This document shows positions 1-7,283 of a DNA stretch of 64,000 nucleotides, piece by piece (the first letter of the stretch is position 1; each line of letters opens with the position of its first letter). The notes under the pieces are model-generated. The model had not been told where the DNA came from. It worked only from the letters and a program-made list of their open reading frames with translations, and made no database searches. The translations under genes and the position numbers were made by a program. Location of the stretch: NCBI RefSeq assembly GCF_004364935.1, contig NZ_SOBT01000010.1, forward strand, positions 1 through 64,000. The letters run 5' to 3'. Source of the stretch: Panacagrimonas perspica (lineage in GTDB: Bacteria > Pseudomonadota > Gammaproteobacteria > Nevskiales > Nevskiaceae).

Positions 1-105
1 ATCGTGCGGCGTGGTGAGCGTCTTGGCGCGAAACACCTTGGCACCATAGATCACGCACGCGTCGGTGAGCGTTCCGCCGTTATCGATACTGATCAACATG
101 GACAT
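1..105 (-). CDS. Hydantoinase/oxoprolinase A-family protein, N-terminal fragment (cut by window edge)
   Basis: Only the first 35 codons are inside the window. They carry the motif DNGGTLTD at residues 8-15, the phosphate-binding loop that opens the HyuA / N-methylhydantoinase / acetone-carboxylase subunit family (usually D-x-GGT-x-TD). Members use ATP to open cyclic amides or carboxylate ketones; the substrate cannot be inferred here. The start is the ATG at 103-105, preceded by GAGGTGG six bases upstream; an in-frame ATG two codons later (97-99) is an alternative. A TetR gene lies 331 bases upstream on the same strand and could be its regulator. Confidence 0.75.
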   Translation of the reverse strand, partial: MSMLISIDNGGTLTDACVIYGAKVFRAKTLTTPHD

Positions 106-436
106 CGAGTCCACCTCTTCTGTGTTGAGAGCGTCCAAGACTGACGCGCTGGATGAGTGCTAAAGCGGCGGAAAAACTCCGCGATGCGTTTCTGAACCGG
201 AACATCGCGAAGCGGCCCGACGCTCTGCCGAGCTGTTTCCCGCCGCAGTCCCGCGAGCGCCCCGACCGTCGGTGCGCTCTGCGTTGCGTTGCGAGCGAGC
301 CGAACAAGAGAAGGACAGTCAGAGATCTACTGTGCGATGTGGAGCGAATGGTGGAGTGGACACCAAATTGGGTCAAGCCAAAGTGGCCTAGGGCGAGCCC
401 TATGGAAGCCGATCGTGTCGTTTACAACGTCGGCCT
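106..436. other. Intergenic region, 331 bases
   Basis: This stretch separates the TetR gene from the hydantoinase-like gene, both read leftwards. I find no convincing reading frame on either strand. It presumably holds the leader and promoter of the hydantoinase-like gene; I could not single out a promoter or operator with confidence. Confidence 0.4.
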
Positions 437-1249
437 TCAGCGACGCGCGGGTCGCTTCACACCCTTCCGCGGAGTTGTGGCGGCGGCCTTGGACGGACCC
501 TGAACCGTTCCTGGAGACTCCGAAGCCCCATGCAGCCGCGTTGCCCGGTCCGAACGCGACCCCCGCTGAGAGCCCGGCGTGAGGTGACGCAGAAAGGTGT
601 GCTGACGCGGGAGTTGCCGACTGATCTCGCTCAGCCGGTTCAACAGCCGGCTCTGGTTCGATTTCTTCGACGCACCCAGAACCGTCAGAGCGCTGGCGTA
701 AAGCGCTTGGGTCCGAAATCCCTCGTCGTCCAGATCCCCGTGCACCCACGTGTAGAAGCTGCCGATGAAGCCGAGCATCAAGGTCCGCGGCAGCACATCA
801 CTCTCGACCGACTCGGGCGGAACCGCCTTGGACGTCGCAGCGACCTCTACGGAATGACGCCAGAAACTGAGCGACCGATGCAGGAACCAAGGGCGATGCA
901 ACTCATCGCGGGTTCCCAGGAAAACGAGGAACAACTCACGAAACACGATGGGATCGGACAGAAATGCATCGACGACGAAATCGGTCGCCTCGATGACATG
1001 CTCGAGAGGATCCGGGCTCACGTAGCGCCGAACGCCGATGAAAAGATCGTCGAGCAGACGACTGAGGAGCGCGTAGAACAGTCCGTCCTTGCTGCCAAGG
1101 AGATTGAAGACCGTCGTCGGCGCGACCTTCGCGCGCACGGCCACGTCCTTCATCGTGAACCCGGTGTCGCCCGTCTCCCGGATGATCTCGCGAGCGGCGT
1201 CCAGAATTCGGGTGAGGCGCTCTGCGGTATGTCGCTTTAGGGCTGGCAT
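437..1249 (-). CDS. TetR/AcrR-family transcriptional regulator
   Basis: A 270-residue protein. Residues about 10-57 form a TetR helix-turn-helix: an amphipathic first helix, then FTMKDVAVRAKVAPTTVF and the SKDGLFYAL tail typical of the family. The middle is an all-helical ligand/dimerisation domain without an assignable ligand. The last 65 or so residues, rich in Arg, Ser and Pro, extend beyond the usual TetR length (about 200 residues) and look disordered. It lies upstream of the hydantoinase-like gene on the same strand, so control of that gene is a reasonable inference. Start is the ATG at 1247-1249. Confidence 0.85.
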   Translation of the reverse strand: MPALKRHTAERLTRILDAAREIIRETGDTGFTMKDVAVRAKVAPTTVFNLLGSKDGLFYALLSRLLDDLFIGVRRYVSPDPLEHVIEATDFVVDAFLSDPIVFRELFLVFLGTRDELHRPWFLHRSLSFWRHSVEVAATSKAVPPESVESDVLPRTLMLGFIGSFYTWVHGDLDDEGFRTQALYASALTVLGASKKSNQSRLLNRLSEISRQLPRQHTFLRHLTPGSQRGSRSDRATRLHGASESPGTVQGPSKAAATTPRKGVKRPARR

Positions 1250-1369
1250 GCGATGGGTCGGAATGTTGTCGCCATGGTAGGCGAATGACGCACTACGAAA
1301 CGAGTCTGCGCCTCGCTGTGCGGACGGCCCGCATCGACCTCCATTCGCTGGAGTTGCCGGGTGACGCCA

Positions 1370-2257
1370 CTACCGTCGGCCCGACGCTCGCTGAGGCATT
1401 CGGCTCAGGAACGTCTCGAGCTCGGCCCGAAAAAAGCGCATGAACGATCGAACCCGCGCGGACTTTCGCAGGTCCCCGTGAGTGAGTATCCAGAGGTTGA
1501 AGTCCGGCTCGGAGCGGATATCCGTGATCCGCGTCAGTTCCGCCCGGAATTCGCCGACGAGGCACGGAAGCACGGCGGCACCGAGGCCCGCTCCCGCTGC
1601 TTCGTAGAGCGCTGCCGCAGAATCGAATCGGTAACGGCACTCCGCGTCCGGATTGATGGTGCGAAGCCATCGCGAAATGGGCGACGCCCCGCGCTTGGAC
1701 ACGAAGTCGATCCATTCGTACGCACTTGCCGGCTTGGCCCGGACCGCGGTGTCCTTGCGGGTATACCCGGCAAACGAGACAGGCCCCATGTTGATCCCCG
1801 TCAGGTAGGAGGGCGGTGAGGCCGTCGCCCGGATGACGACGTCGGCGTCACTGTGCTTCAGGTTGGCAAGGTCATCGGTGATGGATACCTCCACGCCCAC
1901 GCCTGGGAACTTGACCGCAAACCGCTCGAACATCTGCGGCAGCACGTAGAGGCCCATCAACTGCGATGTACTCACCCGGATCGTCCCCTGAAGCTTGGTG
2001 TCGGATCCCACCACCCGCCGCTCGAGGGCCAACACCTCGGCTTCGATCCTCCGGGCCGCTTCCGCCAGCTCCCTGGCAGACGAGGCAAGGTGATAGCCAT
2101 CGCGCCGGCGGGTGAACAGTCGAACGCCCACCGCCTCTTCGATCTGGGCAAGCCGACGGTGCGCCGTGGAGTAATTGATCTCCAGAACACGAGCAGCGCC
2201 CGCCAGACCGCCTTCGCGTTCGACCGCCAGGACGAACTGCAGATCATCCCATCTCAT
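1370..2257 (-). CDS. LysR-family transcriptional regulator
   Basis: A 295-residue protein starting MRWDDLQFVLAVEREGG, the standard LysR opening; an upstream in-frame ATG at 2275 would add six residues without similarity. Residues about 1-60 are the winged helix-turn-helix (AARVLEINYSTAHRRLAQIE); the rest is a periplasmic-binding-protein-like effector domain (residues about 90-285). It is transcribed away from the GST-SDR-GST-SDR operon starting at 2369, the classical arrangement of a LysR activator and its target. A dyad between the two genes (2269-2284) could be its binding site. Effector unknown. Confidence 0.9.
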   Translation of the reverse strand: MRWDDLQFVLAVEREGGLAGAARVLEINYSTAHRRLAQIEEAVGVRLFTRRRDGYHLASSARELAEAARRIEAEVLALERRVVGSDTKLQGTIRVSTSQLMGLYVLPQMFERFAVKFPGVGVEVSITDDLANLKHSDADVVIRATASPPSYLTGINMGPVSFAGYTRKDTAVRAKPASAYEWIDFVSKRGASPISRWLRTINPDAECRYRFDSAAALYEAAGAGLGAAVLPCLVGEFRAELTRITDIRSEPDFNLWILTHGDLRKSARVRSFMRFFRAELETFLSRMPQRASGRR

Positions 2258-2268
2258 CGCTGACCCCC

Positions 2269-2284
2269 TGTGCAAACGCGCACA
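2269..2284. promoter_or_regulatory. Dyad between divergent LysR gene and GST operon (candidate operator)
   Basis: TGTGC and GCACA form a perfect 5-bp inverted repeat around AAACGC, 11 bases upstream of the LysR start and about 85 bases upstream of the GST start. LysR regulators bind such interrupted dyads between divergent genes. The spacing is not the ideal T-N11-A, so this is a candidate only. Confidence 0.4.
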
Positions 2285-2368
2285 TTATGGTCCCGCTTCT
2301 GCCGACTGTGCCGGCGCGTGTCGCTGCTCTACCGTAACGCCACACTCTCCCGAGCCTCTGGCCGCTCC

Positions 2369-3034
2369 ATGATCGAGCTCTACACCTCGCCCACGCCCAA
2401 CGGACACAAGGTGTCGATCCTGCTGGAGGAGCTGGGCGTCCCCTACGCCGTCAATGCGATCGACCTGGGGAAACTCGATCAGAAGACTTCCGAATACCTC
2501 GGCATCAATCCCAACGGGCGCATCCCGACCATCGTCGATCGCGAAAATCGCGACTTCGCGGTGTTCGAGTCCGGCGCCATCCTGATCTACCTCGCCGAGA
2601 AGCATGGTCGCTTCCTTCCGCGAGACATCGAGGGCCGCTCACGGGTCATCCAGTGGGTGATGTGGCAGATGTCGGGCCTCGGACCGATGCAGGGACAGGC
2701 GAACGTATTCCTGCGCTACTTCCCTGAAAAGCTGCCCAGCGTGATCGAGCGTTACCAGAAGGAGTGCCGCCGGCTCTACGGGGTGCTCGACAGCCGCCTG
2801 TCGGATCGAACCTACATCTGTGACGAGTATTCGATCGCCGATATCGCCTGCTGGTCGTGGATCAACTATCACGAATGGGCCGGCCTCTCGCTGGATGAAT
2901 TTCCCGCACTGAAGGCCTGGTTCAAGTTGATCGAGGCGCGTCCGGCCGTCCAGATCGGACTCACCGTTCCCGGAGGACGCAAGACCGAAGTCCGGGAGCT
3001 TCTGGAAGCCGCCAAGAAGATGATCCGCACGTGA
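2369..3034 (+). CDS. Glutathione S-transferase, nu class (YfcG/GstB-like disulfide-bond oxidoreductase)
   Basis: A 221-residue GST. The N-terminus reads [16 protein letters not shown]: Thr9 and Asn11 occupy the positions used by E. coli YfcG to bind glutathione, and [12 protein letters not shown] with the C-terminal [11 protein letters not shown] is also YfcG-like. YfcG-type enzymes reduce disulfides using two glutathione molecules and act weakly as classical transferases. I start at the ATG at 2369 because homology begins there; the frame stays open upstream but that part is not GST-like. First gene of a four-gene operon (GST, SDR, GST, SDR) divergent from a LysR gene, which suggests glutathione-dependent processing of a specific substrate. 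Confidence 0.88.
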   Translation: MIELYTSPTPNGHKVSILLEELGVPYAVNAIDLGKLDQKTSEYLGINPNGRIPTIVDRENRDFAVFESGAILIYLAEKHGRFLPRDIEGRSRVIQWVMWQMSGLGPMQGQANVFLRYFPEKLPSVIERYQKECRRLYGVLDSRLSDRTYICDEYSIADIACWSWINYHEWAGLSLDEFPALKAWFKLIEARPAVQIGLTVPGGRKTEVRELLEAAKKMIRT

Positions 3035-3071
3035 TCGGCAGTCGCACCGAAGCGGCCAACCGGGGATTGGA

Positions 3072-3758
3072 ATGACGACATACGTGGTGACTGGCGCCGA
3101 TCGCGGAATCGGAGCGGCGATGTGTGCAGTGATTGCCGAGCGCGGCGACAAGGCAATTGCGGCTTGCCTGGGCCATGGCCGGGAGCTGGTGGACGCTCCG
3201 AACCTCGACATCGTCACCGGCGTCGACGTGGCATCAACGGAAGGGGTTCGGCGCCTCACGCAGCACATCGACACCCGGCAGATCGATGTCCTGATCAACA
3301 ACGCCGGACTTGTCACGGACCAGATGCTCGGCCAGTTCGACTACGACGCGATGATGCGCGAGTACGCCGTCAACGCGCTCGGCCCTCTACGGGTCACGGA
3401 AGCGCTGCTTCCCCGGATCGGACGCGGCGGGAAGGTTTGCATCATCAGCAGCAGGGTGGGCTCCCTGTCGGAGAACGGCATCGGCGGTCTCTACGGATAC
3501 CGGATGTCGAAGGCGGCCGCGAACATGGCCGGCCTCAATCTTTCGCATGAGCTCAAGACGCGCGGAATCGCCGTGCTCTGTCTGCACCCCGGGAGCGTAC
3601 GAACAGAGATGACCGCCGGGCTTGCCGACCAGGCGACGGTGGGAACGCTTGCGGCTCCCCGGGACGCAGCCCGCGCGCTCCTCGAGCGTATCGACGAACT
3701 GAACCTGGAGACCACGGGACAGTTTCGCCACGCGAACGGCCAGATGCTGAGCTGGTAA
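3072..3758 (+). CDS. Short-chain dehydrogenase/reductase (SDR), C-factor-like
   Basis: A 228-residue classical SDR. It shows the nucleotide-binding TGADRGIG near residue 7, NNAG at about residue 77, and the catalytic pair YRMSK (Tyr-x-x-x-Lys) about 55 residues before the end, with Ser in the preceding ISSRVGS strand. The sequence resembles the SDR branch of Myxococcus C-factor. It begins 37 bases after the GST stop and is the second gene of the GST-SDR-GST-SDR operon. It probably oxidises or reduces a hydroxyl/carbonyl group of the operon's substrate with NAD(P); the substrate is unknown. Confidence 0.85.
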   Translation: MTTYVVTGADRGIGAAMCAVIAERGDKAIAACLGHGRELVDAPNLDIVTGVDVASTEGVRRLTQHIDTRQIDVLINNAGLVTDQMLGQFDYDAMMREYAVNALGPLRVTEALLPRIGRGGKVCIISSRVGSLSENGIGGLYGYRMSKAAANMAGLNLSHELKTRGIAVLCLHPGSVRTEMTAGLADQATVGTLAAPRDAARALLERIDELNLETTGQFRHANGQMLSW

Positions 3759-3801
3759 CGGACAAGCGGCCGGAAGTGCCGCACTTTTGGAAGAGATCGA
3801 C

Positions 3802-4656
3802 ATGATGAAGCTGTATGGATATTTGCCGACGTGGGGACTGTCCGACATGAGCCCCTACGTGTCTTACACCGATGCATTCCTGAGGATGGCCGGGATTCCT
3901 TTCGAACCCATCGTCCTGGAGAAGGGCGATCTCACGAGAACCCCGAAGGGCAAGCTGCCGTGGATCATCGACAGCGATGGGACCAGCGTCTCCGACACGC
4001 AGCTGATCCAGTTCTACATCGAGGAGAAGTACAACAACCCTCTCGATGGATGGCTGTCAGACGAGCAGAAGGGAACGGTCGATCTGATCCACCGCATGTT
4101 CGGCGAATGCTGGTACTGGATGGCCGTGCAGACGCGCTACCGGCGCGATGAGGATTTCGCCATCTACGATCCGCTCTGGGTGAAATTTCTGGCGTGGCTT
4201 CCAGAAGAGCAGCGACGTGCGCCCGTCGAATCCTTCCGCGATCACCTGCTGACCCAGTTCTGGCATCACGGCACGGGCCGCAACACCGAACAGGAAGTCG
4301 AGCTGATCGCGCGCCGGCTGACCGACTCGCTGTCGAAGATGCTCGGCGACAAGCCGTACCTGTTCGGCGACAGGCCCTCTTCGCTGGACGCGAACATGTA
4401 CGCGGGGCTGGCGCACTGCGCGATGACGCCGTTCCCCAGTCCGATCGGGCAATACATCCGATCCAAGCCGAACCTTCGCGCGTTCCTGGATCGGGTGTTC
4501 GACAAGTACTACCCCGAGCTTCGGAAGGACCGCGAGGAAGGAGAGGCGTATCTCGCCGAGAACCTGCAGAAGCCGCGGCTGAACGATGCCAGAGCGGATC
4601 AGCGCCTCGATGCGCTGTTCAGACAACCCTATGACGGTCCAGGAGTGACGCGATGA
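3802..4656 (+). CDS. Glutathione S-transferase-like protein, metaxin/FAX-type N-terminal domain
   Basis: 284 residues. The N-terminal thioredoxin-like half (residues about 1-85) has KLPWIIDSDGTSVSDTQLI, the pattern of the metaxin / failed-axon-connections GST branch, followed by an all-alpha C-terminal GST domain with GDRPSSLDANMYAGL. Such proteins are GST-fold but many lack a demonstrated transferase activity. Start chosen at the ATG at 3802, preceded by GAAGAG; a TTG at 3787 and an ATG at 3805 are alternatives. The last codon overlaps the next gene's ATG (ATGA), indicating translational coupling to the SDR that follows. Confidence 0.8.
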   Translation: MMKLYGYLPTWGLSDMSPYVSYTDAFLRMAGIPFEPIVLEKGDLTRTPKGKLPWIIDSDGTSVSDTQLIQFYIEEKYNNPLDGWLSDEQKGTVDLIHRMFGECWYWMAVQTRYRRDEDFAIYDPLWVKFLAWLPEEQRRAPVESFRDHLLTQFWHHGTGRNTEQEVELIARRLTDSLSKMLGDKPYLFGDRPSSLDANMYAGLAHCAMTPFPSPIGQYIRSKPNLRAFLDRVFDKYYPELRKDREEGEAYLAENLQKPRLNDARADQRLDALFRQPYDGPGVTR

Positions 4657-5456
4657 GCACCAACATCTCGAGGAAGCTGCAAGGCCGCCAGGCGCTGATT
4701 TCAGGTGGTGCTTCGGGCATCGGCGAGGCCACCGCGCGGCTGTTCGCCGCCGAGGGCGCCGCGGTGATGATCGCCGACATCGACGATGCCAATGGTGAGC
4801 GCGTCGTGCACGAGATCCGCCAGGCGGGCGGCCTGGCGCATTACCGCTCGGTCGATGTGACGGATCGAACCGCCGTCCGCCGAATGGTCCACGACGCGGC
4901 GGTCGAGCTCGGCGGACTCAGCATCCTGTTCAACAACGCGATGACCAATCCGAGCGCCGACTACACCGAAGACCAGCGATGGAACCTGATGCTCGAGAGC
5001 GGCCTGTCCGCATACTGGGCAGCGGCGATGGAAGCAGCGCCCATCCTGGCGCGGTCGGGACACGGCGCCATCGTGAGCAACGCGTCGATCGCAGGCGCGC
5101 GCATGGGAATTGAATTCGCGAGCGAAGCCTACAGCGCCGCCAAGGCCGGGGTCCTCGGCCTGAGCCGAAAACTCGCCAAGCGCTTCGGCCCCGATGGTGT
5201 GCGATCCAACGTGATCTGCCCCGGGATCATCGAAACGCCGCGCTGGCGCGGTCCGGGCATGCCTGAACCCCAGTTCGCGCGACGCTGGAGACAGATGGCG
5301 CCGCTAGGTCGTTTCGGCCGTACCGACGAAGCAGCACGCCTCGTCCTGTTTCTCGCCAGCGACGACGCTTCCTACATCACCGGCCAGGACATCGCGATCG
5401 ACGGCGGATTCACGATGGCCATGCGTTTCGAATCCGTCGATTTCGATTCGGAGTAG
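4653..5456 (+). CDS. Short-chain dehydrogenase/reductase (SDR)
   Basis: A 267-residue SDR with ISGGASGIGEATARLFA at residues about 15-31, NNAM in place of the usual NNAG near residue 90, SNASIAG, and the catalytic YSAAKAG. The C-terminus (LVLFLASDDASYITGQ, then IAIDGGFT) is the standard end of FabG-like SDRs. The Gly-to-Met change in NNAG is unusual but lies in a structural turn rather than the catalytic set. It overlaps the upstream GST by four bases and closes the GST-SDR-GST-SDR operon. Likely an NAD(P)-dependent alcohol dehydrogenase of unknown specificity. Confidence 0.87.
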   Translation: MSTNISRKLQGRQALISGGASGIGEATARLFAAEGAAVMIADIDDANGERVVHEIRQAGGLAHYRSVDVTDRTAVRRMVHDAAVELGGLSILFNNAMTNPSADYTEDQRWNLMLESGLSAYWAAAMEAAPILARSGHGAIVSNASIAGARMGIEFASEAYSAAKAGVLGLSRKLAKRFGPDGVRSNVICPGIIETPRWRGPGMPEPQFARRWRQMAPLGRFGRTDEAARLVLFLASDDASYITGQDIAIDGGFTMAMRFESVDFDSE

Positions 5457-5718
5457 CGACGAGCTTATTTCCAGAGCTGTCTTCACCACTCGAGCCCATC
5501 CCGATCGTCCTGCGCAGACCAGGGACCTTGCGGTTGGTTCTGGCCCTCGGTGTGGAAATCGCTCGTCGGCATGCTCGCCCGTTTGCCGGCGTGTCATGTC
5601 CCGTTCGATTTCCGCCCCATAGGTGGTGGCGATAAATTTCGGTCAACGTCAGAAGCCCGTGGTCGCGCGCCCTGGAAAGTGCCTTGACGCCCGAATTGGG
5701 CAGCGCCTCTCCGATTTC
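5457..5718. other. Intergenic region between SDR and the E2 remnant
   Basis: 262 bases lie between the SDR stop and the stop of the acyltransferase remnant, which converges on it. I see no supported gene and no clear terminator. Confidence 0.35.
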
Positions 5719-6042
5719 TCAGACGTCCATGAATATCGTCGCAGGATTCTCCAGCAGCGACTTCATCTTCTGGATGAACGAAGCCGCGTCGAATCCGTCG
5801 ACGATGCGATGATCGAACGACGACGACAGATTCATCATCGTCCGGACGATGACCTGACCGTTCTTCACGACGGGACGCTCGACCATCTTGTTCACGCCGA
5901 TGATGGCGACTTCGGGAGCGTTGATCACCGGCGTCGTCACAATGCCGCCCAGGGCGCCCAGGCTGGTGATGGTGATCGTGGAGCCCGACAGTTCTTCGCG
6001 CGTACCTTTGCCGGCGCGGGCCGCATCGGCCAGTCGTTTGAT
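5719..6042 (-). pseudogene. Remnant of dihydrolipoamide acyltransferase (E2 of a 2-oxoacid dehydrogenase), C-terminal catalytic end only
   Basis: Reading leftwards from about 6042, the frame gives RLADAARAGKGTREELSGS, then SLGALGGIVTTPVINAPEVA and FDHRIVDGFDAASF before the stop at 5719-5721. This is the last hundred or so residues of the E2 catalytic domain, including the active-site DHRxxDG. Intact E2 proteins are about 400-550 residues with lipoyl and subunit-binding domains; none of these is present and an in-frame TGA lies directly upstream at about 6043. No E1 or E3 gene flanks it. The piece is best read as the truncated tail of a lost gene. An internal ATG at 5940 could only make a non-functional 73-residue peptide. 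Confidence 0.85.
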
Positions 6043-6544
6043 TCAGCGCAGGAAGTTTGTGCAGATTGTTCGCACAACCGCACAGGCGATCAGTCGATGG
6101 CGCTCGCCTGGAAATCGCCGAGCCGCTGGATATTGGAAACGGCTGCCGAGCGTATGCCTGCGTACGGACGAGCCAGTGAGGCGAAGGGCGACCCGGGGTC
6201 GAAGTGGGCCAACGCACAGACGGACCACCCGATGACGCGCACGCTCGCCTCTCGCCAACGCTGGACGAGCCCTCATGAACACCTTCCTGTCTTCCACGAC
6301 CGCCACTCATGGCGTGACAATCTCCGGCACGCCACGCCCGGCAACGAGGGCGTCGAACAGGTCAGACGCGATGAGGGATCCGATCGCCGAACGCGCTCGG
6401 GCAGCAGGCGCGCCTTCGGAGATGCCCGCGGTCGAGCCGAAGCGTCCGAAGTTTCGGGCAAAGAACAACTCGGGCGCAGCCACCGCGCCTATCGCCTCCG
6501 CTGGCGGACCGATCAATCCGCCGCCGACGTCGGCTCTCGCTCGC
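6043..6544. other. Region of about 500 bases without a supported gene
   Basis: The stretch starts at the break of the E2 remnant and ends at the stress-protein start. Frames are open on both strands, but their translations (rich in Arg, Ala, Pro) show no family features. It contains one clear dyad at 6057-6077. This may be decayed coding DNA left when the E2 operon was lost. Confidence 0.4.
6057..6077. promoter_or_regulatory. TTGTGC/GCACAA dyad next to the E2 remnant
   Basis: TTGTGC and GCACAA make a perfect 6-bp inverted repeat separated by nine bases. It lies 15 bases beyond the broken end of the E2 remnant. The half-site TGTGC/GCACA is the same as in the dyad by the LysR gene at 2269-2284, though the spacer differs (9 against 6). 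It may be an operator; nothing proves function. Confidence 0.3.
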
Positions 6545-7102
6545 ATGCAGCGGACGTATCCCAAAACGTTGATCGCTTCCAGGACATTCCTCGTGACCGG
6601 CCTTTTCAATGACCGACTGACCGCCGAACGCGCATGTCAGTCCGTCACGGAACGAGGATACGGCCTGTCCGAAATCAATTTGCTGATGTCGAACGAGACA
6701 CGAGGTCAGCATCTTCGGGAAGAGATGGCAGAAGAGCGAACCGACGGCCTATCCGCTCGAGGCGCAGACGCTCGAGCTTCGGTTGGCGAGATTGCAGGTG
6801 CGGTCGCAGCGGCGGCAGTCCGCTTCGAAAGAACCCAGATGCTCCCGGGTCTGAGTCTGGTGATAGCGGGGCCGCTCGCAACAGCGTCAGCAAATACCGG
6901 AGGATCGCCGGCGAAGGTCGGCCTCCTGGGGACCCTCGGCGCATGGAACATTCCGGAGAAGCGAGTGATGGATTACGAGGCCGCGCTGAGGCAGGGAAAG
7001 ATCCTGATGGCCGTAAAACCACGCACCGTCGCCGATGCCAATCACTTCGAGCAGGCCTGGAGCAAAGACGACGCGGACCTGTGGGGCCGCGTGAGCGAAT
7101 AG
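6545..7102 (+). CDS. General-stress-protein 17M/YflT-like protein
   Basis: About 185 residues. The segment VTGLFNDRLTAERACQSV is followed by RGYGLSEINLLMSNETR, the opening of the 17M/YflT-like family; LPGLSLVIAGPLA and the end (IPEKRVMDYEAALRQGKIL) match the Gly/Ala-rich hairpin and tail of those proteins. Their biochemical function is unknown; they are linked to osmotic and general stress. The frame is open far upstream, so the start is uncertain. I choose the ATG at 6545, about 20 residues before the homology; a GTG at 6593 is another option. No strong ribosome binding site is visible. Confidence 0.68.
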   Translation: MQRTYPKTLIASRTFLVTGLFNDRLTAERACQSVTERGYGLSEINLLMSNETRGQHLREEMAEERTDGLSARGADARASVGEIAGAVAAAAVRFERTQMLPGLSLVIAGPLATASANTGGSPAKVGLLGTLGAWNIPEKRVMDYEAALRQGKILMAVKPRTVADANHFEQAWSKDDADLWGRVSE

Positions 7103-7283
7103 CGGCCCGCGCCTGGCCCTCGGGCCCGCGTTCTTCCGCAGGCCCAATCGGTGCCGCTTAGTACGTCTCTGGTCCACTAGAGGAAGACGGGGCCGAGCGC
7201 GCGGTTGCCTTGCCACGCTCTTGTCGATGCAGCGCGCGACGACGCGCGGTCGTGTGGTCGCCGCCACTCACGTCTTGCGCCGC
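7103..7283. other. Convergent intergenic region
   Basis: 181 bases lie between the stress-protein stop and the amidohydrolase stop. No gene is supported. Short GC-rich inverted repeats such as GCGCGCGACGACGCGCG near 7230 could help end transcription from either side, but there is no T-run. Confidence 0.3.

Noticed and set aside
6307-6609. 100-codon minus-strand frame in the gap before the stress protein
   Set aside because: Looks protein-like in places but no family, no ribosome binding site, and it overlaps open frames on the other strand.
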